Source of the DNA: Muribaculaceae bacterium
GTDB lineage: Bacteria > Bacteroidota > Bacteroidia > Bacteroidales > Muribaculaceae
Direction: 5' to 3'
DNA: 44,366 bases
NCBI GenBank assembly: GCA_029051525.1
Contig: JAIDKG010000023.1
Location: 19,405 to 63,770, forward strand
Notes under the pieces: model-generated
What the model saw: the letters and a program-made list of their open reading frames with translations, nothing else
What the model was told of the DNA's origin: nothing
Databases searched by the model: none
In this document: positions 16,775 to 23,035 of the stretch, one piece after another
Position numbering within the stretch: the first letter of the stretch is position 1
Layout of the letters: each line of letters starts with the position of its first letter
Program-made: the position numbers and the translations under genes

Positions 16775-17851
16775 TTAGAAACCGGTCACCTCCTTGACGA
16801 GGAAAATCTCGGTGGGGAAATGGTCGGAGAAACCTCCGAGCCATACTCCGCCGGAGAATGTGCGGAATGGATAGCCTTTGTAGGCGCCTTCGGTCTGCTT
16901 GAGGAAGTCTTTGTTGAATACCATTGCCTCTTTGAATTTGAGGCCGTCGGCTCCGGTCAGGAGATTATGGTTGATGATTATCTGGTCGAAGAGGTCCCAT
17001 TTGCCACGATAGACATATGAACCTATGCCATCATCGAGTTTCTTCCAGAAGGGGTTGTAGAATCCGCCAGGCTTGCAGTCTTTGGGATTGCGTACAGCGC
17101 CGAGAGTCTCCGCGCAGCTTTTGTCGTGGGGATCGTCATTGAGGTCGCCCATGATGATGACTCCGATTTCGGGATGAACCGCCATCACGGAGTCGGCTAT
17201 TGAACGGCTCAATGCAGCTGCCGCCTCACGCAGATAGCTGCTCTGCTTCGAACCTCCGCGGCGGGAGGGCCAGTGGTTGACTATAACCGCCACACGGGAG
17301 CCGCCAAGCAGACCTACCACACACATCTGGTCGCGGGTCTTGAAGTTGGGAAGCTCGGGTATTACAAGCGTGTGATTGGTGACATTCTCGGGCTGGAAGA
17401 AGCGGGGATTGTAGAGCAGTCCGACATCTACACCTCGCAGGTCGGGACTGTCATGATGAATCACCTGAAGATGCCATTTGCGTATCTCCTCACGGCGCAC
17501 AAGGTCTTGAAGCACCGATTCATTCTCAATCTCGCTGCATCCGATTATAGCCGGACCCATCGGGGTGGCGGTGGTGCTCATCTGCGAGATGGCATAGGCG
17601 AGGTTCTTGAGTTTGGAGTTGTATTTGTGGCCGTTCCAGTTGTTCTTACCCTGGGGTGAGAACTCAAGGTCGTATTTGCCGTTGTTGTTGATGGTATCGA
17701 AGAGATTCTCAAGGTTGTAGAAAGCCACGCCATACATCTGGAATTGCTTCTTCTGTAATTCCGGAGCATTTTGGGCGCGTGAAAGACCTACGCCGCTGAT
17801 TGCGGCGATTACGGCCAGCACTGACAGGAGCAGGAGGCTTTTGCGTTTCAT
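16775..17851 (-). CDS. Exported endonuclease/exonuclease/phosphatase protein
   Basis: Exported metal-dependent phosphoesterase, 358 aa, of the DNase I/EEP fold. Motifs: FYNLENLFD, CSEIEN (metal-binding Glu), NHWPSRRGG, MGDLNDDP and the C-terminal catalytic GGFSDHFPTEIF. I chose the start at 17851 because it gives a clear signal peptide (MKRKSLLLLSVLAVIAA). A longer in-frame start at 17914 would run through the hairpin at 17892-17933 and lacks a signal. First gene of the six-gene nuclease/importer operon. It could be a DNase, an exonuclease or a phosphatase; the fold alone cannot tell. Confidence 0.88.
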   Translation of the reverse strand: MKRKSLLLLSVLAVIAAISGVGLSRAQNAPELQKKQFQMYGVAFYNLENLFDTINNNGKYDLEFSPQGKNNWNGHKYNSKLKNLAYAISQMSTTATPMGPAIIGCSEIENESVLQDLVRREEIRKWHLQVIHHDSPDLRGVDVGLLYNPRFFQPENVTNHTLVIPELPNFKTRDQMCVVGLLGGSRVAVIVNHWPSRRGGSKQSSYLREAAAALSRSIADSVMAVHPEIGVIIMGDLNDDPHDKSCAETLGAVRNPKDCKPGGFYNPFWKKLDDGIGSYVYRGKWDLFDQIIINHNLLTGADGLKFKEAMVFNKDFLKQTEGAYKGYPFRTFSGGVWLGGFSDHFPTEIFLVKEVTGF

Positions 17852-17891
17852 GACTTTATTTCTTAATGCAGGGGGGGTATCTGAAAAGCAG

Positions 17892-17933
17892 AAGGGTCGG
17901 CTATGCCGGGTCAATTCGGCATAGCCGACCCTT
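17892..17933 (-). terminator. 17-bp hairpin between deoC and nuclease operon
   Basis: Perfect 17-base arms (AAGGGTCGGCTATGCCG and complement) around an 8-base loop, 29 bases after the deoC stop. The U-tract on the minus strand is weak (CTGCTTTTC). There is no consensus promoter in the 40 bases between the hairpin and the next start codon, so it may act as a partial terminator or attenuator. Confidence 0.7.
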
Positions 17934-17962
17934 TATGACTTCATTATAGAGATGATTGGGAA

Positions 17963-18841
17963 TCAGAAGAATTTCACATCTTTACCCTCCATCACACTCA
18001 GAAGGCTATTGGCAAGTGAGGACGCTCCGAGGCGGAACAGGTCGTGGGTGAGCCATTCGTCGCCAAGCACCTCTTTTACTATGGCATAATAATTCAGTGC
18101 ATCTTCGGCAGTGCGGATGCCTCCGGCAGCCTTGAAGCCTACCTTGCGTCCGGTCTTGTTATAATATTCCTTGATGCACTGACACATCACCCAGGCTGCC
18201 TCGAGCGAGGCTCCGGGGTAAATCTTGCCTGTGGAGGTCTTGATGAAGTCGGCGTCTGAGTACATTGCCAGCACCGAGGCCTTGCGGATATTCTCGGCTG
18301 TGCGCAGGGCGCCGGTCTCAAGAATCACTTTCAGGCGGGCATCGCGGGCTGTGTGCTTCAGCTCCACAATCTCATCGGTGAGACTCTCATAGTCCTCGGC
18401 CAGGAATTGCCCCACATTCATCACGATATCCACCTCCTGTGCACCTCCGGCCACTGCCAGAGCCACATCGGCCACCTTCACGGCCTGGAAAGTCTGACTC
18501 GAGGGGAAACCTCCGGCCACTACACACACATCCACCCCATCCACATCGAGCACCGTATTCACGACCTCGGCAAAGTTGGAGTATACACATATGGCGGCCA
18601 CATTAGGATATTGGGGATATTCGGCATCGAAGGCATTCACTCGCTCGGTAAAGGCGGCCACACTCTTGTCGTTGTCTTCCGACGAAAGGGTGGTCAGGTC
18701 GATCGAACTGAACAGATAGGCATATACCTCGGGCGAGGCATACTCCGGTGCCTTTTCAACTATCTTACGTACCTCTTCGGCTACAGCAGCATCATCGCTG
18801 AGCACATGGCTTGAGGCAAGCGCTTCTTGGTATTTATCCAT
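17963..18841 (-). CDS. deoC: Deoxyribose-phosphate aldolase
   Basis: Cytoplasmic class I aldolase, 292 aa. It splits 2-deoxyribose 5-phosphate into acetaldehyde and glyceraldehyde 3-phosphate, the last step of deoxynucleoside catabolism. The Schiff-base lysine is in DFIKTSTGK and the second catalytic lysine in VGFKAAGGIRT. The length fits the longer DeoC subtype. It lies immediately upstream of, and in the same direction as, the secreted-nuclease operon, so the sugar from imported DNA fragments would end here. It has its own promoter at 18998-19029 and a leader of about 150 bases. Confidence 0.96.
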   Translation of the reverse strand: MDKYQEALASSHVLSDDAAVAEEVRKIVEKAPEYASPEVYAYLFSSIDLTTLSSEDNDKSVAAFTERVNAFDAEYPQYPNVAAICVYSNFAEVVNTVLDVDGVDVCVVAGGFPSSQTFQAVKVADVALAVAGGAQEVDIVMNVGQFLAEDYESLTDEIVELKHTARDARLKVILETGALRTAENIRKASVLAMYSDADFIKTSTGKIYPGASLEAAWVMCQCIKEYYNKTGRKVGFKAAGGIRTAEDALNYYAIVKEVLGDEWLTHDLFRLGASSLANSLLSVMEGKDVKFF

Positions 18842-18956
18842 GGTGTTGTTGAATATTGCTAATCAGAAGGTGCCAAGCCTACTCCAAAAGGGAGAGGGAG
18901 AGGGAGCAGGAGCTACATAATCCTCGCGGATGTATTGCTAACGCTATCACACTGAA

Positions 18957-18973
18957 GGTGATTATATATCACC
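18957..18973. promoter_or_regulatory. Inverted repeat in deoC leader
   Basis: GGTGAT-TATAT-ATCACC, arms of 6 bases, lies about 20 bases downstream of the predicted deoC transcription start. The position suits an operator or a small RNA hairpin. No regulator is identified. Confidence 0.4.
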
Positions 18974-18997
18974 GAGGCTATACACTCTTCTAAAAGG

Positions 18998-19029
18998 CAA
19001 ATTTATAGATTTTTATGGTTCTCTGCAAA
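18998..19029 (-). promoter_or_regulatory. deoC promoter
   Basis: Minus-strand TTTG (19029-19026), 20 bases, TAAATTTG (19005-18998): a full match to the Bacteroidetes promoter consensus. The start of transcription is expected near 18991. It is back to back with the ruvC promoter. Confidence 0.75.
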
Positions 19030-19046
19030 TTTCCCGCCCGATTTTC

Positions 19047-19078
19047 TTGCATTTCCCTCGCTGCAGGTATTAATTTTG
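19047..19078 (+). promoter_or_regulatory. ruvC promoter
   Basis: TTG (19047-19049), 21 bases, TAATTTTG (19071-19078), a perfect -7 element. The ATG at 19089 lies about 10 bases past the -7 box, implying a near-leaderless mRNA. Confidence 0.65.
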
Positions 19079-19088
19079 TGGTCAGAAT

Positions 19089-19673
19089 ATGGATCCACAG
19101 GTTAAGAAATACGAGCGAGTGATCATGGGCATCGACCCGGGCACGAATGTGATGGGCTATGGCGTGCTGGGCATCAACGGCAAAACACCCGAGGTGGTGG
19201 TGATGGGAGTAATCAAACTCTCGAAGTTCGAGAGCCACTATCTGCGCCTGCGCCGCATCTTCGAGCGCGTCACCGGTCTGGTCGACCAGTATCTGCCCGA
19301 CGAGCTGGCCATCGAGGCCCCTTTCTTTGGCAAGAATGTGCAGTCTATGCTGAAGTTAGGGCGCGCACAGGGGGTGGCGATGGCTGCCGTGTTGGCACGC
19401 GACATCCCTATAGCGGAGTATGCTCCGCTATCTATCAAACAATCGGTGACCGGACGCGGTTCAGCCTCGAAGGAGCAGGTGGCCACAATGCTGCAGCACA
19501 TCCTGCATATACCGCAGAATGAAATGCCATCGCTGCTCGATGCCACCGATGCCCTGGCCGCAGCCCTGACCCACTTCTATGAGAGCGCGAAGCCGGCCAT
19601 CGCCAAGGGGCCATCATCGTGGGCACAGTTTCTCGCACAGCATCCCGACCGCGTGGCCCCGCGCCGCAAATAA
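19089..19673 (+). CDS. ruvC: Holliday junction endonuclease RuvC
   Basis: Resolvase of 194 aa that cuts Holliday junctions as a dimer together with RuvAB, in recombination and repair. The acidic active site is visible: Asp in [13 protein letters not shown], Glu in [11 protein letters not shown], and Asp residues in [12 protein letters not shown]. The ATG at 19089 fits the promoter spacing; a start 12 residues later would also keep the catalytic Asp. Convergent with the DUF4286 gene, 20 bp away. The link of ruvC with DUF4286 is common in Bacteroidetes. Confidence 0.96.
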   Translation: MDPQVKKYERVIMGIDPGTNVMGYGVLGINGKTPEVVVMGVIKLSKFESHYLRLRRIFERVTGLVDQYLPDELAIEAPFFGKNVQSMLKLGRAQGVAMAAVLARDIPIAEYAPLSIKQSVTGRGSASKEQVATMLQHILHIPQNEMPSLLDATDALAAALTHFYESAKPAIAKGPSSWAQFLAQHPDRVAPRRK

Positions 19674-19686
19674 GACCGCGCTCTTA

Positions 19687-19703
19687 GAATCTCTCAGAGA
19701 TTC
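19687..19703. terminator. Small hairpin between ruvC and DUF4286 gene
   Basis: GAATCTCT-C-AGAGATTC, 8-base arms about a single central base, overlapping the stop codon of the DUF4286 gene and 13 bases after the ruvC stop. A T-run is lacking. It is probably a weak bidirectional terminator. Confidence 0.4.
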
Positions 19704-20023
19704 ACTTCCTCCAGAATCGTGGCGAAGCAGAGTGCCTTTTCTGCACCGAATCGGAGAGTGTATTTACCCAATACCGGTTGCAGATAATCCTCCGCCCACT
19801 GCCGGGCCTGCAGAAGGTCAGGGAATTCCACCTGAAAGGCAAACGAACAGGCATCGGCGCCAAACGACGGGTCGCCGGGCACCTCAGCCACCATCGTCAG
19901 CCGCGGCTCACGCGCCGGCGACTCCGCATTCACCAGAGCCGGCAGTCCCTCGGTGCGCATCCACTGCAGAAAACCCTCTTTCTCCAGATGCTCCACCAGA
20001 AAAGTCACATTGTAGATATACAT
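19694..20023 (-). CDS. DUF4286 family protein
   Basis: Small protein of 109 aa that matches the DUF4286 family (start MYIYNVTFLVEHLEKEGFLQWM; later CSFAFQVEFPDLLQARQWAEDYL). It has no signal peptide or membrane segment and looks like a ferredoxin-like alpha/beta fold. Function unknown. It is convergent with ruvC, a common neighbour of this family. Confidence 0.85.
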   Translation of the reverse strand: MYIYNVTFLVEHLEKEGFLQWMRTEGLPALVNAESPAREPRLTMVAEVPGDPSFGADACSFAFQVEFPDLLQARQWAEDYLQPVLGKYTLRFGAEKALCFATILEEVNL

Positions 20024-20159
20024 AGTAATTTCAGTTTATTACACATTTTCTTTTCCCCCCACGTCACTCCCAATTCCCCTTCCCCTCCATAACACCAACG
20101 TCCCATCCCCCACATAATATTACAAGCCACCCTGTTTTTATTAAGCCACCACCCTGTTA

Positions 20160-20177
20160 AAAAATGCTAAGAGCGCG
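20160..20177 (+). repeat. Left 18-bp inverted repeat around AAA/nuclease gene
   Basis: AAAAATGCTAAGAGCGCG is the exact reverse complement of 21983-22000. The two copies bracket only the AAA/PD-(D/E)XK gene and its promoter. An 11-base part (CGCGCTCTTAG) also occurs at 19677-19687 after ruvC. Confidence 0.85.
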
Positions 20178-20269
20178 TCCTTAAGAACGCGCTATAAAAT
20201 TTCAGGGCCGTAGGTCTCGCAGCCTTGGAGTGGAAATAGTAGAAATAGAGAAATAGAGTCAAAAATCAG

Positions 20270-20301
20270 TTTGCATTTTACGTTATAATGTTGTAACTTT
20301 G
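20270..20301 (+). promoter_or_regulatory. Promoter of AAA/nuclease gene
   Basis: TTTG (20270-20273), 20 bases, TAACTTTG (20294-20301): full consensus match. Transcription would start near 20308, about 100 bases before the chosen ATG. Confidence 0.75.
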
Positions 20302-20406
20302 TAGATTATCGTGATGGGTGAGAAAGTCAGGAGACTTACCATTGTTTTCGTTGCGACAGCTCACCCTCTACACGATAAGACACATTCACTTCCAAAACAT
20401 ACACCC

Positions 20407-21978
20407 ATGCAGCGACCATTGAAATATCCGGTTGGAATACAGACTTTCTCTGAAATTATCGATGAGAATTACATCTATGTCGATAAGACTGAGTTACTGT
20501 ATCAACTCGTAAATAGCTATAAATATGTGTTTCTGAGTCGTCCACGACGGTTTGGCAAGACTCTCTTTGCCTCAACTCTGGAGGAATACTTCAGTGGCAA
20601 CCGGCAACTCTTCAAGGGGCTTAAACTCGACCGCCTGGAGACCGATTGGGTGAAACATCCGGTGCTGCGCATGGATCTGAGCGGAGTGAATTATGAGAAA
20701 CCCGGAGCACTGTCAGCTATCATCACGCATCAGTTCGCCATCTGGGAGAAACTATATCCGACCGACACACCGGCCGATTCGGATATCCCGTGGGGATTGC
20801 GTTTTGAAATGATCATCCGACAGGCCTATCGCACTACCGGCAAAAAAGTCGTGGTGATAATCGATGAATACGACAAACCTATCCTCGACGTGATTCATCT
20901 GGAAGATTCACGAAATCTCCACATGGCCGATCTGAGAGAATTCTATTCGGTGCTGAAGAAGTCGGATGCGTGTCTTAAGTTCGTGTTTATCACCGGGATC
21001 ACTAAGTTTGGTCAATTATCGGTGTTCAGCGGACTCAACAATCTTGCCGACATCTCATTTCATCGCCGCTACAACGCCATATGCGGCATCACGCAGCAGG
21101 AGATGCAAGAGGTGTTTGGCCCTTCGGTCGCCGAATTTGCCGAGGTCAATAATATGGAGGAGTCGCAGGTATGGGATGCCTTCAAAGCCAACTTCGACGG
21201 TTATCACTTCTGCGCCAACGGCGCAGATATCTACAATCCTTTCAGCGTATTATCAGCTTTCGCCGCCCAAAGCATCGACGACTATTGGTTTGAGTCGGGC
21301 ACACCCCGCTTTCTGGTCAAACTCATGCGCCGCGATGAGTTCCACCTCGGCAGTCTCGAAGGTCTGCGCCGCACCAAACGCGGTCTGACCGATCTCATTG
21401 ACCTCTCCGGCGACTACGTAGCCCTGCTTTACCAAAGCGGCTACCTCACCCTAAAAGGCTACGACCCAACCACTGAAGAATACCTACTCGGATTCCCCAA
21501 CAAAGAGGTCTCTAAAGGGTTTTGGGACACACTCGCCAAAGAATATTTCGACAATCGCTTTGAGAGAGAGAATTTTTCTGTATTAGCGATGGCGCGCTTC
21601 CTGCGCAAAGGTAAGATTGAAGACTTCCTTGCCACATTGAAGTCTCTCTTAGCCTCTGTAAGCAGCAAAAGCGAGCCCAACAAAGAATTACATTTCCAGA
21701 ATATGCTGGTGATAATAGTGAGAATGCTTACAATGGAGGTCGATGCCGAGATTGAATCGGCTATGGGCAGATGTGATGTGCGCATTCTCACCAACGATTA
21801 TATCTATATCATAGAATGCAAGATAGATAGCACTCCCGAAGTGGCTCTCAATCAGATAAAACAACGCGGATATGCCACACCGTACCTCTCCGACCATCGA
21901 GAAAAAATCCTCGTAGGTTTAGATTTCTCCACTATCTCTCGTACAATCTCCGCCTACCGCATAGAGCGCCTGAAATAG
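20407..21978 (+). CDS. AAA-ATPase-like/PD-(D/E)XK nuclease family protein
   Basis: Protein of 523 aa of the AAA-ATPase-like plus PDDEXK_9 family, often present in many copies in gut Bacteroidales; function unproven. The N-terminus has YVDKTELLYQLV and SRPRRFGKTLFAS (Walker A-like), then VVVIIDEYDKPI (Walker B). The C-terminus has DVRILTNDYIYIIECKID, the D...ExK nuclease-like motif, and QIKQRGYATPY. ATG 20407 begins MQRPLKYPVGIQTF, the usual family start; longer in-frame starts at 20311 and 20314 add 31-32 unlike residues. It stands alone between 18-bp inverted repeats, consistent with transfer as a unit. Confidence 0.85.
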   Translation: MQRPLKYPVGIQTFSEIIDENYIYVDKTELLYQLVNSYKYVFLSRPRRFGKTLFASTLEEYFSGNRQLFKGLKLDRLETDWVKHPVLRMDLSGVNYEKPGALSAIITHQFAIWEKLYPTDTPADSDIPWGLRFEMIIRQAYRTTGKKVVVIIDEYDKPILDVIHLEDSRNLHMADLREFYSVLKKSDACLKFVFITGITKFGQLSVFSGLNNLADISFHRRYNAICGITQQEMQEVFGPSVAEFAEVNNMEESQVWDAFKANFDGYHFCANGADIYNPFSVLSAFAAQSIDDYWFESGTPRFLVKLMRRDEFHLGSLEGLRRTKRGLTDLIDLSGDYVALLYQSGYLTLKGYDPTTEEYLLGFPNKEVSKGFWDTLAKEYFDNRFERENFSVLAMARFLRKGKIEDFLATLKSLLASVSSKSEPNKELHFQNMLVIIVRMLTMEVDAEIESAMGRCDVRILTNDYIYIIECKIDSTPEVALNQIKQRGYATPYLSDHREKILVGLDFSTISRTISAYRIERLK

Positions 21979-21982
21979 TAGC

Positions 21983-22000
21983 CGCGCTCTTAGCATTTTT
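21983..22000 (-). repeat. Right 18-bp inverted repeat around AAA/nuclease gene
   Basis: CGCGCTCTTAGCATTTTT, the exact reverse complement of 20160-20177, begins 4 bases after the stop codon of the AAA/nuclease gene. No flanking target duplication is evident. Confidence 0.85.
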
Positions 22001-22055
22001 GTAGGGAGAGGGAAATAGTCGAGAGGGATGGGTTCAGGAGGCTCAAGGAGGGGAT

Positions 22056-22087
22056 AAAAAAACGGCATGTTTGTCACAAACACGCCG
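22056..22087 (-). terminator. Rho-independent terminator for tRNA-Thr transcript
   Basis: On the minus strand CGGCGTGTTTG-TGA-CAAACATGCCG (one mismatch) is followed by seven T. This is a textbook intrinsic terminator about 170 bases past the 3' end of tRNA-Thr. Confidence 0.85.
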
Positions 22088-22257
22088 CCAAAACAAAATT
22101 ATGAAAAACATTCAACGCTTATGCTGCCTTGCGGCAGCACCTTTCATTTATCCTATTGTTCTTTCTGATTGCTCCATGCGCTTCACAGCGGAGAAAACTT
22201 CTTTTTGGCGATGCGAATGCACCGCTAAGATTGAGAATGGATGTCCTTGTACTTTTG

Positions 22258-22331
22258 AGCCTCTTGTCGGATTCGAACCAACGACCCCGAGATTACAAAT
22301 CACGTGCTCTGGCCAACTGAGCTAAAGAGGC
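22258..22331 (-). tRNA. tRNA-Thr (anticodon TGT)
   Basis: Full cloverleaf on the minus strand. The acceptor arms GCCTCTT and AAGAGGC pair perfectly. The D arm is GCTC...GAGC, the anticodon loop is TTTGTAA (anticodon TGT, threonine), and the T arm is GTTGG-TTCGAAT-CCGAC. The anticodon stem (CGTGA/TCTCG) has one T-T mismatch. CCA is not encoded. A consensus promoter at 22437-22468 and a terminator at 22056-22087 define a transcript of about 375 bases. Confidence 0.95.
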
Positions 22332-22436
22332 AAATGGGCGAGCTCACTGCATCGCAGTGCTCAAACTCCTACCGCTGCTTCGGTCAAGATCTGACGGATT
22401 TCAGAGCGTGCTACTCGTGCAGCACTCACCCGACTA

Positions 22437-22468
22437 CAAAATTACATATTTCCCCCGATTCCTCCAAA
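22437..22468 (-). promoter_or_regulatory. tRNA-Thr promoter
   Basis: Minus-strand TTTG (22468-22465), 20 bases, TAATTTTG (22444-22437). Perfect match; transcription would start near 22430, about 100 bases before the tRNA. Confidence 0.75.
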
Positions 22469-22576
22469 CTTTTTCACCAATACCACTCAAAAAACGACCA
22501 AAAAATTAAGTCAGTTTAAGTAATCGAACAGTATTCCCCTGCTTTTTCACCTAATTTACGGCCTCATCAGCCCGAT

Positions 22577-22843
22577 TTACATGAATGCCACAACTGTGAC
22601 CACAAAGAGCACAGCTATGAGCAGAAGCACCGTCTTGGGATATTGTTTCACTGCCCCACGGCGATAAATCCAATAGAGGATATAGAGTATCACTATGTCG
22701 ACTGCCAATGCGGCTATCTGAAGCACAATCCCTATCGCCTTGACGGCAAGGATTATCCCGATTATCACACCCAGCAATCCGACTATTCCTATCAGATATA
22801 TCACTATCCGGCCAGGAAACTTGAAATTCTTGAAGTCTGCCAT
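22577..22843 (-). CDS. Small multi-pass membrane protein
   Basis: Hydrophobic protein of 88 aa, family not recognised. After a short basic start (MADFKNFKFPGR) there are about three membrane segments: residues 13-33, 38-60 and 70-88 (ending VLLLIAVLFVVTVVAFM). YRRGAVKQYPKT forms a basic loop before the last segment. An AGG precedes the ATG (AGTAGGATATG). It lies downstream of rnr in the same direction, after the rnr terminator, and upstream of tRNA-Thr. A longer overlapping frame at 22551-22955 has no such organised character. Confidence 0.65.
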   Translation of the reverse strand: MADFKNFKFPGRIVIYLIGIVGLLGVIIGIILAVKAIGIVLQIAALAVDIVILYILYWIYRRGAVKQYPKTVLLLIAVLFVVTVVAFM

Positions 22844-22932
22844 ATCCTACTTTTTTTTGTGTCAATATTTTTTCTAACACGATTCCCATAAATTTGGTTC
22901 CGGATTGGCTGAATAATGAGGTATAAAGAGAT

Positions 22933-22970
22933 ACCCGGCGGAGGCTATTCTTCAATAGTATCCGCCGGGT
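22933..22970 (-). terminator. rnr terminator hairpin
   Basis: Ten-base outer arms (ACCCGGCGGA / TCCGCCGGGT), a 2-base internal mismatch, then CTATT/AATAG about a 4-base loop, 65 bases after the rnr stop. A moderately T-rich tail follows on the minus strand. Confidence 0.75.
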
Positions 22971-23035
22971 TGGATATTTCAGATATCGCCGACTCGAGTC
23001 AAGGCTGTTGGTCAGAGATGCCTGTCAGGGCTGTC

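Larger units (their letters stand above)
20024..20406. other. 383-bp intergenic region before AAA/nuclease gene
   Basis: Holds a C/T-rich stretch, the left inverted repeat (20160-20177), an overlapping 22-bp near-palindrome (20172-20193, arms AGCGCGT/ACGCGCT around CTTAAG) and the promoter of the downstream gene. The two flanking genes diverge here, so the hairpin cannot be an ordinary terminator. Confidence 0.65.

Noticed and set aside
17852..17914. Upstream extension of the EEP-family gene to 17914
   Set aside because: The extension reads through a 17-bp hairpin and hides the signal peptide; the start at 17851 is better.
20172..20193. Near-palindrome as a transcription terminator
   Set aside because: It lies between divergent genes, so no transcript would end there; treated as part of the repeat element instead.
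22071..22325. Short plus-strand frames running into the tRNA, one with a signal-like start
   Set aside because: Their C-termini are translations of the antisense strand of tRNA-Thr; the signal-like segment is broken between frames.
22551..22955. 134-codon frame overlapping the small membrane protein on the same strand
   Set aside because: It lacks any organised hydrophobic or domain pattern, while the 88-residue frame has three clear membrane segments and a better start.
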